DNA from: Paenibacillus ehimensis NBRC 15659
GTDB taxonomy: Bacteria > Bacillota > Bacilli > Paenibacillales > NBRC-103111
Direction of reading: 5' to 3'
Assembly: GCF_004000785.1 (NCBI RefSeq)
Contig: NZ_BILX01000008.1
Coordinates: forward strand, 95,784 to 159,783
DNA length: 64,000 nt
Below, in pieces: positions 8,117 through 15,936 of this stretch (the first letter of the stretch is position 1; every line of letters starts with the position of its first letter). The notes under the pieces are model-generated. The model saw only the letters and a list, made by a program, of their open reading frames with translations, did no database searches and was not told the DNA's origin. A program made the position numbers and the translations under genes.

Positions 8117-9337
8117 TTGCAAACAATCGTCCAACGGTGGGTCACGAACATTCTCGCCGTCTTATGCATTCTGATGCTGGTTCTTATTTATACGCAAAAG
8201 CAACCGCCGGACTTGTCCTTTGTAAGCAGCGCGGGCGTGCAAAATTTCAAGACGCTGTTCATCAGTATTATCCTCGAAGCGCTGCCGTTCGTCCTGCTCG
8301 GCGTGCTCGTGTCCGCCCTGCTGCAAATGTTCGTTTCCGAGCAGACCATCCGCCGGCTGACGCCCAAAAATCCGGTGCTCGGCATCCTGTTCGCCTGCGT
8401 TGTCGGGATCATTTTTCCGCTGTGCGAGTGCGGCATGGTGCCCGTTATCCGCCGGCTGGTGCTGAAGGGAATGCCGGTCTATGTGGCCGTCGTCTTCATC
8501 CTCGCCGGTCCGATCATCAATCCCGTGGTGTACGCGGCGACCTTCATGGCGTTCCGCTCGCGTCCGGAGATCGCCTATTCCCGGATGGCGCTCGCCTTCG
8601 TCGTTGCGGCGGCGATCGGCCTTATCGTATACCGGTTCGTGAAGCGCAATCCGATCCGCGGGGCGGCAACCGGTCTTGGCGCAAACGGATACGGCGCTCC
8701 TCAAGGCGGGCATGAGCCCCGGCATAGCGCGCATGAGCACGAGCATAAACATAAGCATGACCACAGCCATGATCATGTCCATCGCGAGCATACGGATGCC
8801 CGCAGCCAAGCGCATCATGATCATGCACAAGATCATATGCACTTCCATAGCCACACGCATCATGGTCATGCGCACGACCACACGCATCACGACCATACGC
8901 ACAACCACGGGCATGGACGCAGCCGCGCCGGCCGTTTGCTCGGCGTGCTCGGACACGCCTCGGACGAGTTTTTCGATATGGGCAAATATTTGATTTTCGG
9001 CGCGTTTCTGACCGCACTCATTCAAACGCTCGTCGCGCGCGAAAGTCTCGTGTCGATCGGCCAAGGAGATTTTACCTCCCATCTGTTCATGATGGGGCTG
9101 GGGTACGTTCTGTCGCTCTGCTCCACCTCGGATGCTTTCGTCGCTTCGTCGTTTTCCGCAACCTTCTCGACCGGCTCGCTGCTGACGTTTCTCGTCTTCG
9201 GCCCGATGCTCGATTTAAAAAGCACGCTGATGCTGCTGTCGGCCTTCCGCGCCCGCTTCGTGCTCCTGCTGTCCGCACTGGTGGTTATGGTCGTGCTCGC
9301 CGCATCGCTGCTGTACGAACGGATTTTTTTCATGTAA
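8117..9337 (+). CDS. ycgR: YcgR-type permease (DUF318/COG0701) with histidine-rich loop
   Basis: This 406-residue membrane protein has about eight membrane segments in two halves. Each half carries the family's motif region: PLCECGMVPV near residue 100 and LCSTSDAFVA near 335. The central loop (about residues 195-275) is packed with His and Asp, a likely metal-binding segment. The TTG start at 8117 is set by GGAG at 8104; the nearer ATG 8110 is out of frame. A YcgQ-type gene follows after 33 bases, the standard partner, so the two form a Zn-related operon by family knowledge. The transported substrate is not established. Confidence 0.87.
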   Translation: MQTIVQRWVTNILAVLCILMLVLIYTQKQPPDLSFVSSAGVQNFKTLFISIILEALPFVLLGVLVSALLQMFVSEQTIRRLTPKNPVLGILFACVVGIIFPLCECGMVPVIRRLVLKGMPVYVAVVFILAGPIINPVVYAATFMAFRSRPEIAYSRMALAFVVAAAIGLIVYRFVKRNPIRGAATGLGANGYGAPQGGHEPRHSAHEHEHKHKHDHSHDHVHREHTDARSQAHHDHAQDHMHFHSHTHHGHAHDHTHHDHTHNHGHGRSRAGRLLGVLGHASDEFFDMGKYLIFGAFLTALIQTLVARESLVSIGQGDFTSHLFMMGLGYVLSLCSTSDAFVASSFSATFSTGSLLTFLVFGPMLDLKSTLMLLSAFRARFVLLLSALVVMVVLAASLLYERIFFM

Positions 9338-9370
9338 GCTGACACCCAACTGCAAAAAGGAGTGTGTGCC

Positions 9371-10348
9371 GTGAATTCCCGGGTCCTTGCCCTGCATCAT
9401 GCTTTGAAAACCGCTATTCTGCTCGGCTTTGCCGTCTACATCGCCTATCTGGTCAAAACCGACGCCATTTTGCTGTACATAGCACCCCGTATGGTCGACT
9501 ACGTCAAATGGTCGGCCGTCGCCCTGTATGCCGTCGCCGCCTATCAGCTCTACTTGACGCTTCGCGCCTGGCGCGGCCGGGGCGCCGCCGTCTGCGATTG
9601 CGACCATGATCACACTCCGTCGCGGTCGCTGTTCAAGAACATCGTCGTGTACGGGTTGTTTTTCTTCCCGCTGCTGCTGGGCTTTCTGCTTCCGGACAGC
9701 ACGATGGGCAGCAGTCTTGCCGCCAAGAAAGGAATGAACCTCAGCAGCGCAAGCTCGGTCAAAAAAGACAGCGAAGCCACCGCAGGAAGCGGTGCGGAGA
9801 ATGGAACCGGAAGCGCCCCGGCACCGACTCCCGCTGGAACGGATGCAGCCCCCGCTGCTCCAAACGCTCAAACACCCGGGGCCCAAGCGGCAGCGCCTGC
9901 GGACGGGGAACTTTTTCCCGCGGATAAATTTACCCAGCAGTACGCCAAGTATGCGAAGCAGCTCTATAAATCCGATTTGATTACGGTGAAAGAAGAATTG
10001 TTCATCGAGACGCTGACATCCGTCGATCTGTATCTCGACCGGTTCGTCGGCAAAAAGCTGCAGCTCACCGGCTTCGTTTACCGGCAGGAAGAGATGAAGA
10101 GCAACCAATTCGTCGTGGCGCGCTTCTCCATCCAATGCTGCTCCGCGGATGCCGCCCCGTTCGGGGTGCTGGCCGAATACGACCGGGCCAATACGCTCGC
10201 GGACGACAGCTGGGTCACGGTCACCGGCACGATTCAAAAAACGAAGCTGAACGATACCGACATCATGGTGCTGAAGGTGGAGAAAATCGCCAAAGCCGAG
10301 CCGGCCAAAGCGCCGTACGTATACCCGAACTTCGATTTCGGCGCCTGA
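9371..10348 (+). CDS. ycgQ: YcgQ-type protein (TIGR03943 family)
   Basis: This 325-residue partner of the permease has hydrophobic segments near residues 10-28, 38-58 and 90-108. A Cys/His-rich patch CDCDHDH lies near residue 77. A long Ala/Pro/Thr-rich linker follows (about 125-180), then a C-terminal beta-rich domain containing FSIQCCSADA. The GTG start at 9371 follows GGAG by nine bases. The linker is longer than I expect for this family. It is probably co-transcribed with the permease under the Zur-like site. Confidence 0.85.
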   Translation: MNSRVLALHHALKTAILLGFAVYIAYLVKTDAILLYIAPRMVDYVKWSAVALYAVAAYQLYLTLRAWRGRGAAVCDCDHDHTPSRSLFKNIVVYGLFFFPLLLGFLLPDSTMGSSLAAKKGMNLSSASSVKKDSEATAGSGAENGTGSAPAPTPAGTDAAPAAPNAQTPGAQAAAPADGELFPADKFTQQYAKYAKQLYKSDLITVKEELFIETLTSVDLYLDRFVGKKLQLTGFVYRQEEMKSNQFVVARFSIQCCSADAAPFGVLAEYDRANTLADDSWVTVTGTIQKTKLNDTDIMVLKVEKIAKAEPAKAPYVYPNFDFGA

Positions 10349-10447
10349 TCCCGACGATTTTCCCGGGGTGACAGTCCCCGGCTCCTCTGGTACAATGGAA
10401 GCGATTTACGATCGGATTATTTTACCGGGCAAAGGAGATCTTACAGA

Positions 10448-11401
10448 ATGATCATTAAGCAAATCGACTGGCAGGGAACGCCGGCCTACACGCTCGAAAA
10501 CGACCACCTGATCGTCAGCATTTGTCCAGCCGTCGGCAACAACGTCTACAGCATTTGGGACAAAACGCTGGAGCGCGAAATGCTTCGCGTCCCGGCCTCT
10601 CCGGCCGCAATGGCCGCCGAGCCGGTGCAGTACGGCACGCCGATTCTGATGCCGCCGAACCGCATTCGCGAAGGCCGCTTCACGTTCGAGGGCCGCAGCT
10701 ACCAATTTGAGATCAACAACGTGCAGGGCAATCATATTCATGGCATGATCAAAAGCCAGCCCTGGACGGTTCTTGCAACCGGCGAAAAGGACGGGGCTCT
10801 TTACATCACGTCCGTTTTTCGTCTGGCCGACGATGCACACGTGCAGCACCAGTTCCCGCACGAGCTCGAGCTTGAAGTGACATACGTGCTGCAGGGGACC
10901 ACGCTCCGTCACCTGCTGAAAGCAACCAACCGCGGCGAAACGTCCGCTCCGTTCGGCTACGGGCTGCATACGTGGTTTTTGCTCGACGGCGAGCCGGAGA
11001 ACTGGACGCTGCAGCTGCCCGCGATCGGCTTCTGGGAACTGGACGAAACGAACGTTCCTCTCGGCCATATCGCGCCACTCGGCGACAAGTACGGGAAGCT
11101 GCCCGAAGGCGACGTGCTGAAAGGCTACGACATGGACACCGTGTTCCAAATCGGGGACTACCCTTGCCTTGCCGTGCTGTCCGGCCCTAAGGCGGATATC
11201 CGTTACAGCGGTTCCGAGCTGTTCAAGCAATGGGTCATTTATACGAAGGGCGAAGCCCGGGATTTCATCTGCCTGGAGCCTTACACTTGGGTCACCAACG
11301 CGCCGAATATCGATCAGCCGGCCGAGGTAACGGGCTTCCGCGCCATCGAGCCGGGAGGATCGCTGGAGCTGGAAGTAAAGCTTGAGGTAGCTTACAAATA
11401 A
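10448..11401 (+). CDS. Aldose 1-epimerase family protein
   Basis: This 317-residue protein has the GalM-type beta-sandwich. It interconverts sugar anomers, though the exact sugar cannot be read. Candidate catalytic residues are visible: NHIHG near residue 97, GLHTWF near 173 (general acid His), and LEPYTW near 277 (general base Glu). AAGGAGAT lies about nine bases before ATG 10448. It stands alone between hairpins, with no neighbouring sugar pathway genes. Confidence 0.9.
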   Translation: MIIKQIDWQGTPAYTLENDHLIVSICPAVGNNVYSIWDKTLEREMLRVPASPAAMAAEPVQYGTPILMPPNRIREGRFTFEGRSYQFEINNVQGNHIHGMIKSQPWTVLATGEKDGALYITSVFRLADDAHVQHQFPHELELEVTYVLQGTTLRHLLKATNRGETSAPFGYGLHTWFLLDGEPENWTLQLPAIGFWELDETNVPLGHIAPLGDKYGKLPEGDVLKGYDMDTVFQIGDYPCLAVLSGPKADIRYSGSELFKQWVIYTKGEARDFICLEPYTWVTNAPNIDQPAEVTGFRAIEPGGSLELEVKLEVAYK

Positions 11402-11419
11402 CTTGCTTATCAAACGGCA

Positions 11420-11468
11420 AAAAGGCTCGCGGGCAGCCCGGAACGAAACCGGACGACGCGGGCCTTTT
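11420..11468 (+). terminator. Terminator after the aldose epimerase gene
   Basis: AAAAGGCTCGCG and CGCGGGCCTTTT pair (one G-U) around a GC-rich loop, with T residues at the 3' side. Confidence 0.7.
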
Positions 11469-11559
11469 CCAATGATCAAACCAGGCGGGTCTATAATTCC
11501 AAGTCCGTAAGCAAATAGTAACTAATAGCATGGACAATGCAATCCGGAGGACCCGCCCG

Positions 11560-12768
11560 ATGACCAAACGATATTGCCGTTATGCCGTTCTACTGATTGT
11601 GCTGCTCTCGGGGGCATGCGCCTCTCCTGCGGCCGACCGACCCGCGCCTTCGGGGCCTTCTCCAACCGGCCTCCGGACGGGGACCGGTACCAAAGCGCCC
11701 CCTGCGCCTGCTCCTCCCCCGCTGCCATCATCCGAACCGGCTGCCCCTGCGGAACGCCGGGTTACCTTGGCCGCCGCCGGCGACGTGCTCATTCACCGTA
11801 CGATCTACGAGGACGCACGTACGCGGCTTGGCTACGATTTCCGGCCGATCTTTGAGGCGGTGCGGCGGGATTTGGAGGGGGCCGACGTCACGTTCGCCAA
11901 TCAGGAAAGCATGACCGGCGGCACGGGGCTCGGGCTGTCCGATTACCCGGCCTTTAACAGTCCGTTCGAGGCAGCCGACGCTCTTCGTGACGCAGGGGTC
12001 GATATCGTCTCGATGGCCAATAACCATACGCTTGACCGCGGAGAACAGGCGGTGCGTCTGGCGATCCGGCATTGGAAACGGCTTGGAGTCGAATATGCAG
12101 GCGCGAGCGAAGACGAGGCGGACCGCAAGCGTCTCCGGATCGTGGAGCGCAACGGGCTGAAGCTTGCTTTCGTCGCTTGGACTTACGGAACGAATGGGAT
12201 TCCCCGGCCTTCGGGCAAGCCTTATTTGGTGCATTTGCTCGAACAAGAGCAGGCCTTCCAGCAAGAAATCGCCGAGGCGAAAAAACAAGCCGACGCCGTC
12301 GTAGCAAGCCTTCATTTCGGAACCGAATATGCCCGGCTTCCGTCGGAGCAGCAGCGAAAATGGGCCCGCCTGGCCGCAGCCGCCGGTGCCGACGTGATCC
12401 TCGGCCATCATCCGCACGTGCTCCAGCCGCCGGAATGGATCGATAACGGAAGCGGCGGGAGGACGCTTGTCGCTTACTCCCTCGGCAACTTTCTGGCTGC
12501 GCAAAAAAAGCCCCATCCGTATGTACGGATCGGCGGCATTTTGAAGGCGGAGCTTCGGAAGCCAAGCGGAGCGGCCGGCGGCAAAGCGTCGGTCATGATC
12601 GGCGGAGTCCGCTTTCTGCCGACCTATGTCCGGTTTCAGAACTGGCGGGGATATCGGGTCATTCCGTTAAGCCAAGCTTCCGGTGCAGAGCTGCCCGGCG
12701 TGCGCGGCATCCGGGAGGAGATCGCAAGCCATATGCGGCGGTGGGTCCCGGACCTGCTCGTCGATTAA
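11560..12768 (+). CDS. CapA-family lipoprotein (poly-gamma-glutamate synthesis type)
   Basis: This is a 402-residue exported protein. The N-terminus has a basic start, a hydrophobic stretch and a Cys at residue 20 (LLSGAC), a slightly atypical lipobox. A Pro/Ala/Thr-rich linker follows. The CapA metallophosphatase-like domain then shows AAAGDVLIH near residue 70, SMANNHTLDRG near 150 and GHHPHVLQPPEW near 285. ATG 11560 was chosen for its GGAGG nine bases upstream. Family members support anchoring or release of poly-gamma-glutamate, but no pgs genes lie nearby, so the role here is uncertain. Confidence 0.88.
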   Translation: MTKRYCRYAVLLIVLLSGACASPAADRPAPSGPSPTGLRTGTGTKAPPAPAPPPLPSSEPAAPAERRVTLAAAGDVLIHRTIYEDARTRLGYDFRPIFEAVRRDLEGADVTFANQESMTGGTGLGLSDYPAFNSPFEAADALRDAGVDIVSMANNHTLDRGEQAVRLAIRHWKRLGVEYAGASEDEADRKRLRIVERNGLKLAFVAWTYGTNGIPRPSGKPYLVHLLEQEQAFQQEIAEAKKQADAVVASLHFGTEYARLPSEQQRKWARLAAAAGADVILGHHPHVLQPPEWIDNGSGGRTLVAYSLGNFLAAQKKPHPYVRIGGILKAELRKPSGAAGGKASVMIGGVRFLPTYVRFQNWRGYRVIPLSQASGAELPGVRGIREEIASHMRRWVPDLLVD

Positions 12769-12784
12769 GCGGAAGAAGAAGGAC

Positions 12785-12819
12785 AAGGCTGAGCCGCCGA
12801 TTCGGGCATCAGCCTTTTT
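12785..12819 (+). terminator. Terminator after the CapA-like gene
   Basis: AAGGCTGA pairs with TCAGCCTT, followed by TTT, 17 bases after the stop codon. Confidence 0.75.
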
Positions 12820-12902
12820 CTCCTTTACAAGTCCAAAACAGACACCTGCCCCGTTCTTCTTCGTACGATATATAAAAAGAACGAAGAAAGGCAGGTGGAC
12901 AG

Positions 12903-13064
12903 ATGAGCATCAGCAAATCCGATTGGTTCGACGGAATTACCAAATTATTGACCGAGGACAAAGCGATGAAGACCATGTTCAGCGACATGGAAAAACTGCA
13001 AAAAGAAATGACGGCCTTAATGAAGCAGATGGAAGCGCTCAAGAAGCCGAAAAATAACGATTAA
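12903..13064 (+). CDS. Small helical protein, 53 aa, unknown
   Basis: This short gene begins MSISKSDWFD and is mainly one amphipathic helix rich in Lys, Glu and Met (residues 18-48), probably a coiled coil. AGGCAGGTGG lies just upstream of ATG 12903. Its stop codon shares the palindrome TTAA (13061-13064) with the stop of the convergent gene. I do not recognise the family. Support comes from the ribosome site, clean composition and packing against the neighbour. Confidence 0.65.
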   Translation: MSISKSDWFDGITKLLTEDKAMKTMFSDMEKLQKEMTALMKQMEALKKPKNND

Positions 13065-13540
13065 CCCCGGGCAAGCTGCCGCTTTACCGTTTCGACGGTA
13101 TTCTTGAAATACGGCCGGTAATCCAAATGCTCGACAAAACGCAAAAACGTCTCCCCGATCTCCCTTACCTGCTTGGCGTAAGCCAACCGATCGATATCAT
13201 ACGTGCCCAATTGGCGGGGGGCTCTCCCTTCCCGCTCCTCTACTTCAATCAACTGCAACCGGCCGTCCGTCTTGTGCCGTACGATAAACGAGAACGCCCG
13301 GCATTCCGGATCGCCGCAGCCGCAGCAGAAGAACGGAATGCGCTGCCACTCGTCCGCCGGCGCCCACCGAAACGGCTCCACATCCTCATGGACGCTGAGC
13401 AGCAGCGCCGGAAGCCCTACGTCGATGCACAGCGGTTCGTCGATCAGCGACTCGCCGTCAATCTCCAGTTTAACGTCGGCATGTACGATTTGCAGGTCCG
13501 CATCAAAGGACCAATTGCTGCACTTTAGCAAAAATCCCAA
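13061..13540 (-). CDS. Conserved hypothetical protein with Cys cluster, 159 aa
   Basis: The protein is mostly beta-type in its first half. It carries a dense cysteine motif, CCGCGDPEC near residue 71, that looks able to bind a metal. The C-terminal third is helical (KQVREIGETFLRF). I do not recognise a named family. It overlaps the preceding small gene tail to tail by four bases. ATG 13540 is taken as the start; no strong ribosome site was identified. Confidence 0.75.
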   Translation of the reverse strand: MGFLLKCSNWSFDADLQIVHADVKLEIDGESLIDEPLCIDVGLPALLLSVHEDVEPFRWAPADEWQRIPFFCCGCGDPECRAFSFIVRHKTDGRLQLIEVEEREGRAPRQLGTYDIDRLAYAKQVREIGETFLRFVEHLDYRPYFKNTVETVKRQLARG

Positions 13541-13589
13541 GACAATCCCTCCCCGACCCGGTGGTCATATTTACCAATTTTCAGTCCGT

Positions 13590-13617
13590 GTATATTCTTT
13601 CGCGTGGAACATACTAC
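13590..13617 (+). promoter_or_regulatory. Possible sigma-G promoter of the second spore protein
   Basis: A perfect sigma-G -10 CATACTA (13611-13617) lies 23 bases before the start. TGTATA (13590-13595) could be the -35 element, but the 15-base spacing is shorter than usual. Confidence 0.5.
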
Positions 13618-13639
13618 CTAGTGAACGGAGGTGATATCG

Positions 13640-13867
13640 ATGGGCGCAGGACAATCCCGCAGCAGCAACCAATTGGTCGTACCTCAAGCGAACCAAGCTT
13701 TGGATCAGCTGAAGTATGAAATTGCTCAAGAGCTGGGCATTCAGATTCCTCAAGACGGTTACTATGGCTTCATGGCAACCCGTGACACTGGAGCAATCGG
13801 GGGCCACATCACTCGTCGTCTGGTTCAAATCGCCGAGCAGCAGCTGGCAGGCAAGTTCACAAGATAA
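13640..13867 (+). CDS. Alpha/beta-type small acid-soluble spore protein (second copy)
   Basis: This 75-residue protein is a close paralogue of the protein at 6002-6229, differing mainly by conservative changes and at the C-terminus (LAGKFTR against ISGGAVR). The cleavage region reads YEIAQELG and the second block RDTGAIGGHITRRLVQ. ATG 13640 has a perfect GGAGGTGAT seven bases upstream; the GTG at 13631 lies inside that site and is rejected. It binds and protects spore DNA. Confidence 0.97.
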   Translation: MGAGQSRSSNQLVVPQANQALDQLKYEIAQELGIQIPQDGYYGFMATRDTGAIGGHITRRLVQIAEQQLAGKFTR

Positions 13868-13889
13868 TGCACGACCTCAATACTTAACC

Positions 13890-13915
13890 GGGCGGCTCCT
13901 TTGGGACCGCCTTTT
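13890..13915 (+). terminator. Terminator after the second spore protein gene
   Basis: GGCGG/CCGCC stem with further G-U/G-C pairs and a T5 run. Confidence 0.8.
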
Positions 13916-13958
13916 TCCGTTGCCATTCATTATAACAAAACTATCATTTGCTTTCTAT

Positions 13959-13988
13959 TTGCCACTTTAGCTATGACTTAAGTATAAT
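13959..13988 (+). promoter_or_regulatory. Promoter and operator of the Xre regulator
   Basis: TTGCCA (13959-13964) and TATAAT (13983-13988) are 18 bases apart. The 20 bases 13964-13983, exactly filling the space between them, match the perfect palindrome at 14281-14300 at 17 of 20 positions. A repressor bound there would block RNA polymerase. Confidence 0.7.
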
Positions 13989-14020
13989 TGAAGCATAGTC
14001 CCTCAAAAGGAGGATTGCTT

Positions 14021-14245
14021 TTGGCTCTCCGGTTCGGGAGAAGCCGTTTGCCTGAATTGCTGGCTCAGACAAACAGGACACAGGCAGATCTAGCAAAGCA
14101 TTTGGGAGTTACTGAATCTTACATTTCACAAGTCATCAAAGGGAAAAGCAAGCTATCCGTTCTCAAGATGAAGATGGCGGCGGATTACCTCAATTGTTAT
14201 ATGGATGATCTTTTTGAATGGGAATGGGAGACAGGTAAACGGTAA
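14021..14245 (+). CDS. Xre-family helix-turn-helix regulator, 74 aa
   Basis: This is a single-domain Cro/CI-type DNA-binding protein. The helix-turn-helix is clear: TQADLAKHLGVTESYISQVI (residues 20-39). It resembles small regulators that bind palindromes as dimers. TTG 14021 is preferred because AAAGGAGG lies six bases upstream; the earlier TTG at 13988 lies in the -10 region. The promoter holds a degenerate copy of the palindrome found downstream, which suggests autoregulation. The next gene encodes a Spo0E-like phosphatase. Confidence 0.85.
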   Translation: MALRFGRSRLPELLAQTNRTQADLAKHLGVTESYISQVIKGKSKLSVLKMKMAADYLNCYMDDLFEWEWETGKR

Positions 14246-14280
14246 AGAGCAAATTAGCTTTGCTCATTCTCCGGCCACAA

Positions 14281-14300
14281 ACTTAAGCTATAGCTTAAGT
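14281..14300. repeat. Perfect 20-bp palindrome, candidate operator
   Basis: ACTTAAGCTATAGCTTAAGT reads the same on both strands. It lies 35 bases after the Xre gene and 20 bases before the Spo0E-like start codon. A near copy sits in the Xre promoter. I infer that it is the Xre binding site. Confidence 0.65.
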
Positions 14301-14319
14301 CGAGCCGAAAACGGTAACA

Positions 14320-14520
14320 ATGTCCGAGATCAATAAGCTGCTTGCAGACATACTGAAAGAAATAGAACAGCTTAGAATAGGGCTCAATGCCCTATCCCGG
14401 AACAAGACATCCTTGGTAGATCCCGAAGTAATCGAAGCCAGTAAAAAATTGGACGATGCCTTGAACGAATACGCCCGCCTGTCCAGCAAATGGCAAGATC
14501 CCCCCACCGGCCAGAATTAG
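14320..14520 (+). CDS. Spo0E-family aspartyl-phosphate phosphatase, 66 aa
   Basis: Two helices with the family pattern are visible. The first is EIEQLRIGLNAL; after a loop (LVDPEVIEAS), the second contains the signature SxxLDxxLNxY as SKKLDDALNEY near residue 42. Such proteins remove phosphate from Spo0A~P and so hold back sporulation. Length fits the family, with a short Pro-rich tail. The ribosome site (CGGTAAC) is weak. It follows the Xre gene and a 20-bp palindrome, so Xre control is likely, though not shown. Confidence 0.82.
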   Translation: MSEINKLLADILKEIEQLRIGLNALSRNKTSLVDPEVIEASKKLDDALNEYARLSSKWQDPPTGQN

Positions 14521-14589
14521 TGGGGGGAACGTTTCTATGGTTATAGCCTGCATTTCGCCTGCGCAACGTTCATCGGGCGGCCTCACCTG

Positions 14590-15099
14590 TCAGACATTAA
14601 TCGCATAGAGCCGGACTTCCTCGTCCGTGCCCGCATAAGGGATCACGCCTTCAAAACGCAATCCCAGCTTTTCCAACAGCTTGGCCGACGAATGATTATC
14701 TTGAGAGGTAATCGCCACGATGCGTTTTAGCCCCAGTTCGGATTGGGCATAAGCCATTGCGGCGGAAGCGGCCTCGAAGGCGTACCCTTTTCCCCGGAAT
14801 TCGGGAAGAAAAGCATATCCGATATCCACGTCCTCTAAGAAATCCCGTTTTGCAAATCCGCAGATGCCGATCGGCGTGCCCTCATCTTTCAATGCAGTCA
14901 AGTAAAATCCGAACCCCAAACGGGCATACATGTCCAGCGGTACTTTTCGAATAAAGCTCCGCGCGTCATCTAACGTTCTCACGCCTTTATCGCCAATGTA
15001 CCGGATCCAGGAAGGATCGTTCATCAGTTCCAGAATAAACGCCGCATCCTCTATGGTCTGGTGGCGAAGGAGCAGCCGGTCGGTTTCGAGCACGATCAT
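14590..15099 (-). CDS. GNAT-family N-acetyltransferase (RimJ/RimL type)
   Basis: This 169-residue protein begins MIVLETDRLLLR, the usual opening of RimJ-type acetyltransferases. The acetyl-CoA loop appears as LPEFRGKGYAFEA near residue 92, and the C-terminal motif as SAKLLEKLGLRFEG near 140. The substrate cannot be read. An upstream in-frame ATG exists, but homology begins at 15099. It is terminated between this gene and the Spo0E-like gene with no strong hairpin seen. Confidence 0.9.
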   Translation of the reverse strand: MIVLETDRLLLRHQTIEDAAFILELMNDPSWIRYIGDKGVRTLDDARSFIRKVPLDMYARLGFGFYLTALKDEGTPIGICGFAKRDFLEDVDIGYAFLPEFRGKGYAFEAASAAMAYAQSELGLKRIVAITSQDNHSSAKLLEKLGLRFEGVIPYAGTDEEVRLYAINV

Positions 15100-15133
15100 A
15101 ATCGATTTTCCCCTTTCCTTCATTCGCAAAAAC

Positions 15134-15161
15134 ACACACCGCAGCGCTTAACGAGGTGTGT
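15134..15161 (-). terminator. Small hairpin terminator with T5 run (minus strand)
   Basis: ACACACC (15134-15140) pairs with GGTGTGT (15155-15161), and on the minus strand is followed by a T5 run. The stop codon of a possible short ORF (15148-15219) sits in the loop. No promoter is evident just upstream. Confidence 0.5.
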
Positions 15162-15463
15162 CATCAGGCGGATTAGGCTTGTTATTCTTCTTGTCCTGAA
15201 TATACGCTCCGAAATCCAAAAAGTTCCATACGACCCCCCTCTTAAAATTCGAAGAAGAACCATTCGTGTCCTAGAGGAAGCTTTTCTCGAAATGATATCC
15301 TTATCAAAAAAACCTCCCGATCAAGCGATCGAGGGAGGCTGTAAGTTATATCGAACAATTAGAGCATCAGAAGGATTAAATTTAGTTGAAACACAAAACA
15401 ATTAAGAAAGTTACAATTGGGATAAAAGGTAAACCTTGGTATGAGTGCAGTAAGCTTGGTCAA
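15136..15463. other. Gene-poor AT-rich interval
   Basis: The stretch holds two minus-strand terminator hairpins (15134-15161 and 15306-15338). It also holds a short open frame on the minus strand (stop 15148, possible TTG start 15219) encoding a 23-residue hydrophilic peptide ending PPDDTPR. I see no other gene. The composition is more AT-rich than the surroundings, which may reflect past insertion and decay. Confidence 0.4.
15306..15338 (-). terminator. Strong terminator downstream of the 127-aa hypothetical gene
   Basis: CCTCCC/GGGAGG with an inner GATC/GATC stem and a seven-T run on the minus strand, about 125 bases after the stop codon. Confidence 0.75.
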
Positions 15464-15847
15464 TCAAAAATCACGCTTGTTTTTATTGGACTCGCCAATC
15501 AAATTCGCCATATTATAATTCGATTCGAAGGTCACGCTGGTGCAAAGCAAGTCTTGGCGCATCGCGAATTCAAACTGAATCTCTCCGTGCGTCCAACGTT
15601 TCAGCTTCAACGATTCCAGAGCGGTCTGGCGGAATGAAAGCTGCTGGCTTTCGGACAAGCCGCGCTCTGCCATCTTGATCTCCGTACCCTTGCTCTCCAG
15701 AGGAAAATGCCGGATGCCGAACTTCCCGACCATGTTATTTCGAATCTGGACGAAAACCGTCCCCGAGGTAAGCTGAGCCAGCTCCTCTCTCAATTCCCGA
15801 AACACCAAATCCAACTGTCTGGCTAAAGGCAATTGTTCTAAAATCAC
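15464..15847 (-). CDS. Conserved hypothetical protein, 127 aa
   Basis: The protein begins MILEQLPLARQLD (GTG start). It has an N-terminal helix, beta strands around TVFVQIRNNMVGKFGIRHFP, and a C-terminal stretch FESNYNMANLI. I recall similar unnamed proteins in Paenibacillus but no function. GTG 15847 has AAAGGAGG six bases upstream, and a near-consensus sigma-A promoter precedes it. The last ten residues (GESNKNKRDF) are charged and look like an extension beyond the conserved core. Confidence 0.75.
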   Translation of the reverse strand: MILEQLPLARQLDLVFRELREELAQLTSGTVFVQIRNNMVGKFGIRHFPLESKGTEIKMAERGLSESQQLSFRQTALESLKLKRWTHGEIQFEFAMRQDLLCTSVTFESNYNMANLIGESNKNKRDF

Positions 15848-15907
15848 AGAATTCCTCCTTTCAAGTAGTATAATTGGAATATTATGTATATCTGAGGCTC
15901 TAGACCC

Positions 15908-15936
15908 ATTATAGGACAATATAACCACGTTGACAA
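15908..15936 (-). promoter_or_regulatory. Sigma-A promoter of the 127-aa hypothetical gene
   Basis: TTGTCA (15931-15936) and TATAAT (15908-15913) are 17 bases apart on the minus strand. Confidence 0.75.

Noticed and set aside
8710..8930. Repetitive sequence that could suggest a CRISPR array
   Set aside because: The repeats are irregular His/Asp/Glu codons inside a coding frame, with no constant repeat-spacer structure.
8162..9082. 306-aa frame with Met/Val-rich stretch opposite the permease gene
   Set aside because: It is the complement of the His-rich CAT/CAC codons of the permease loop, not a gene.
15386..15637. 83-aa plus-strand frame
   Set aside because: Most of it overlaps the minus-strand 127-aa gene, which has a consensus promoter and ribosome site; the plus frame has neither.
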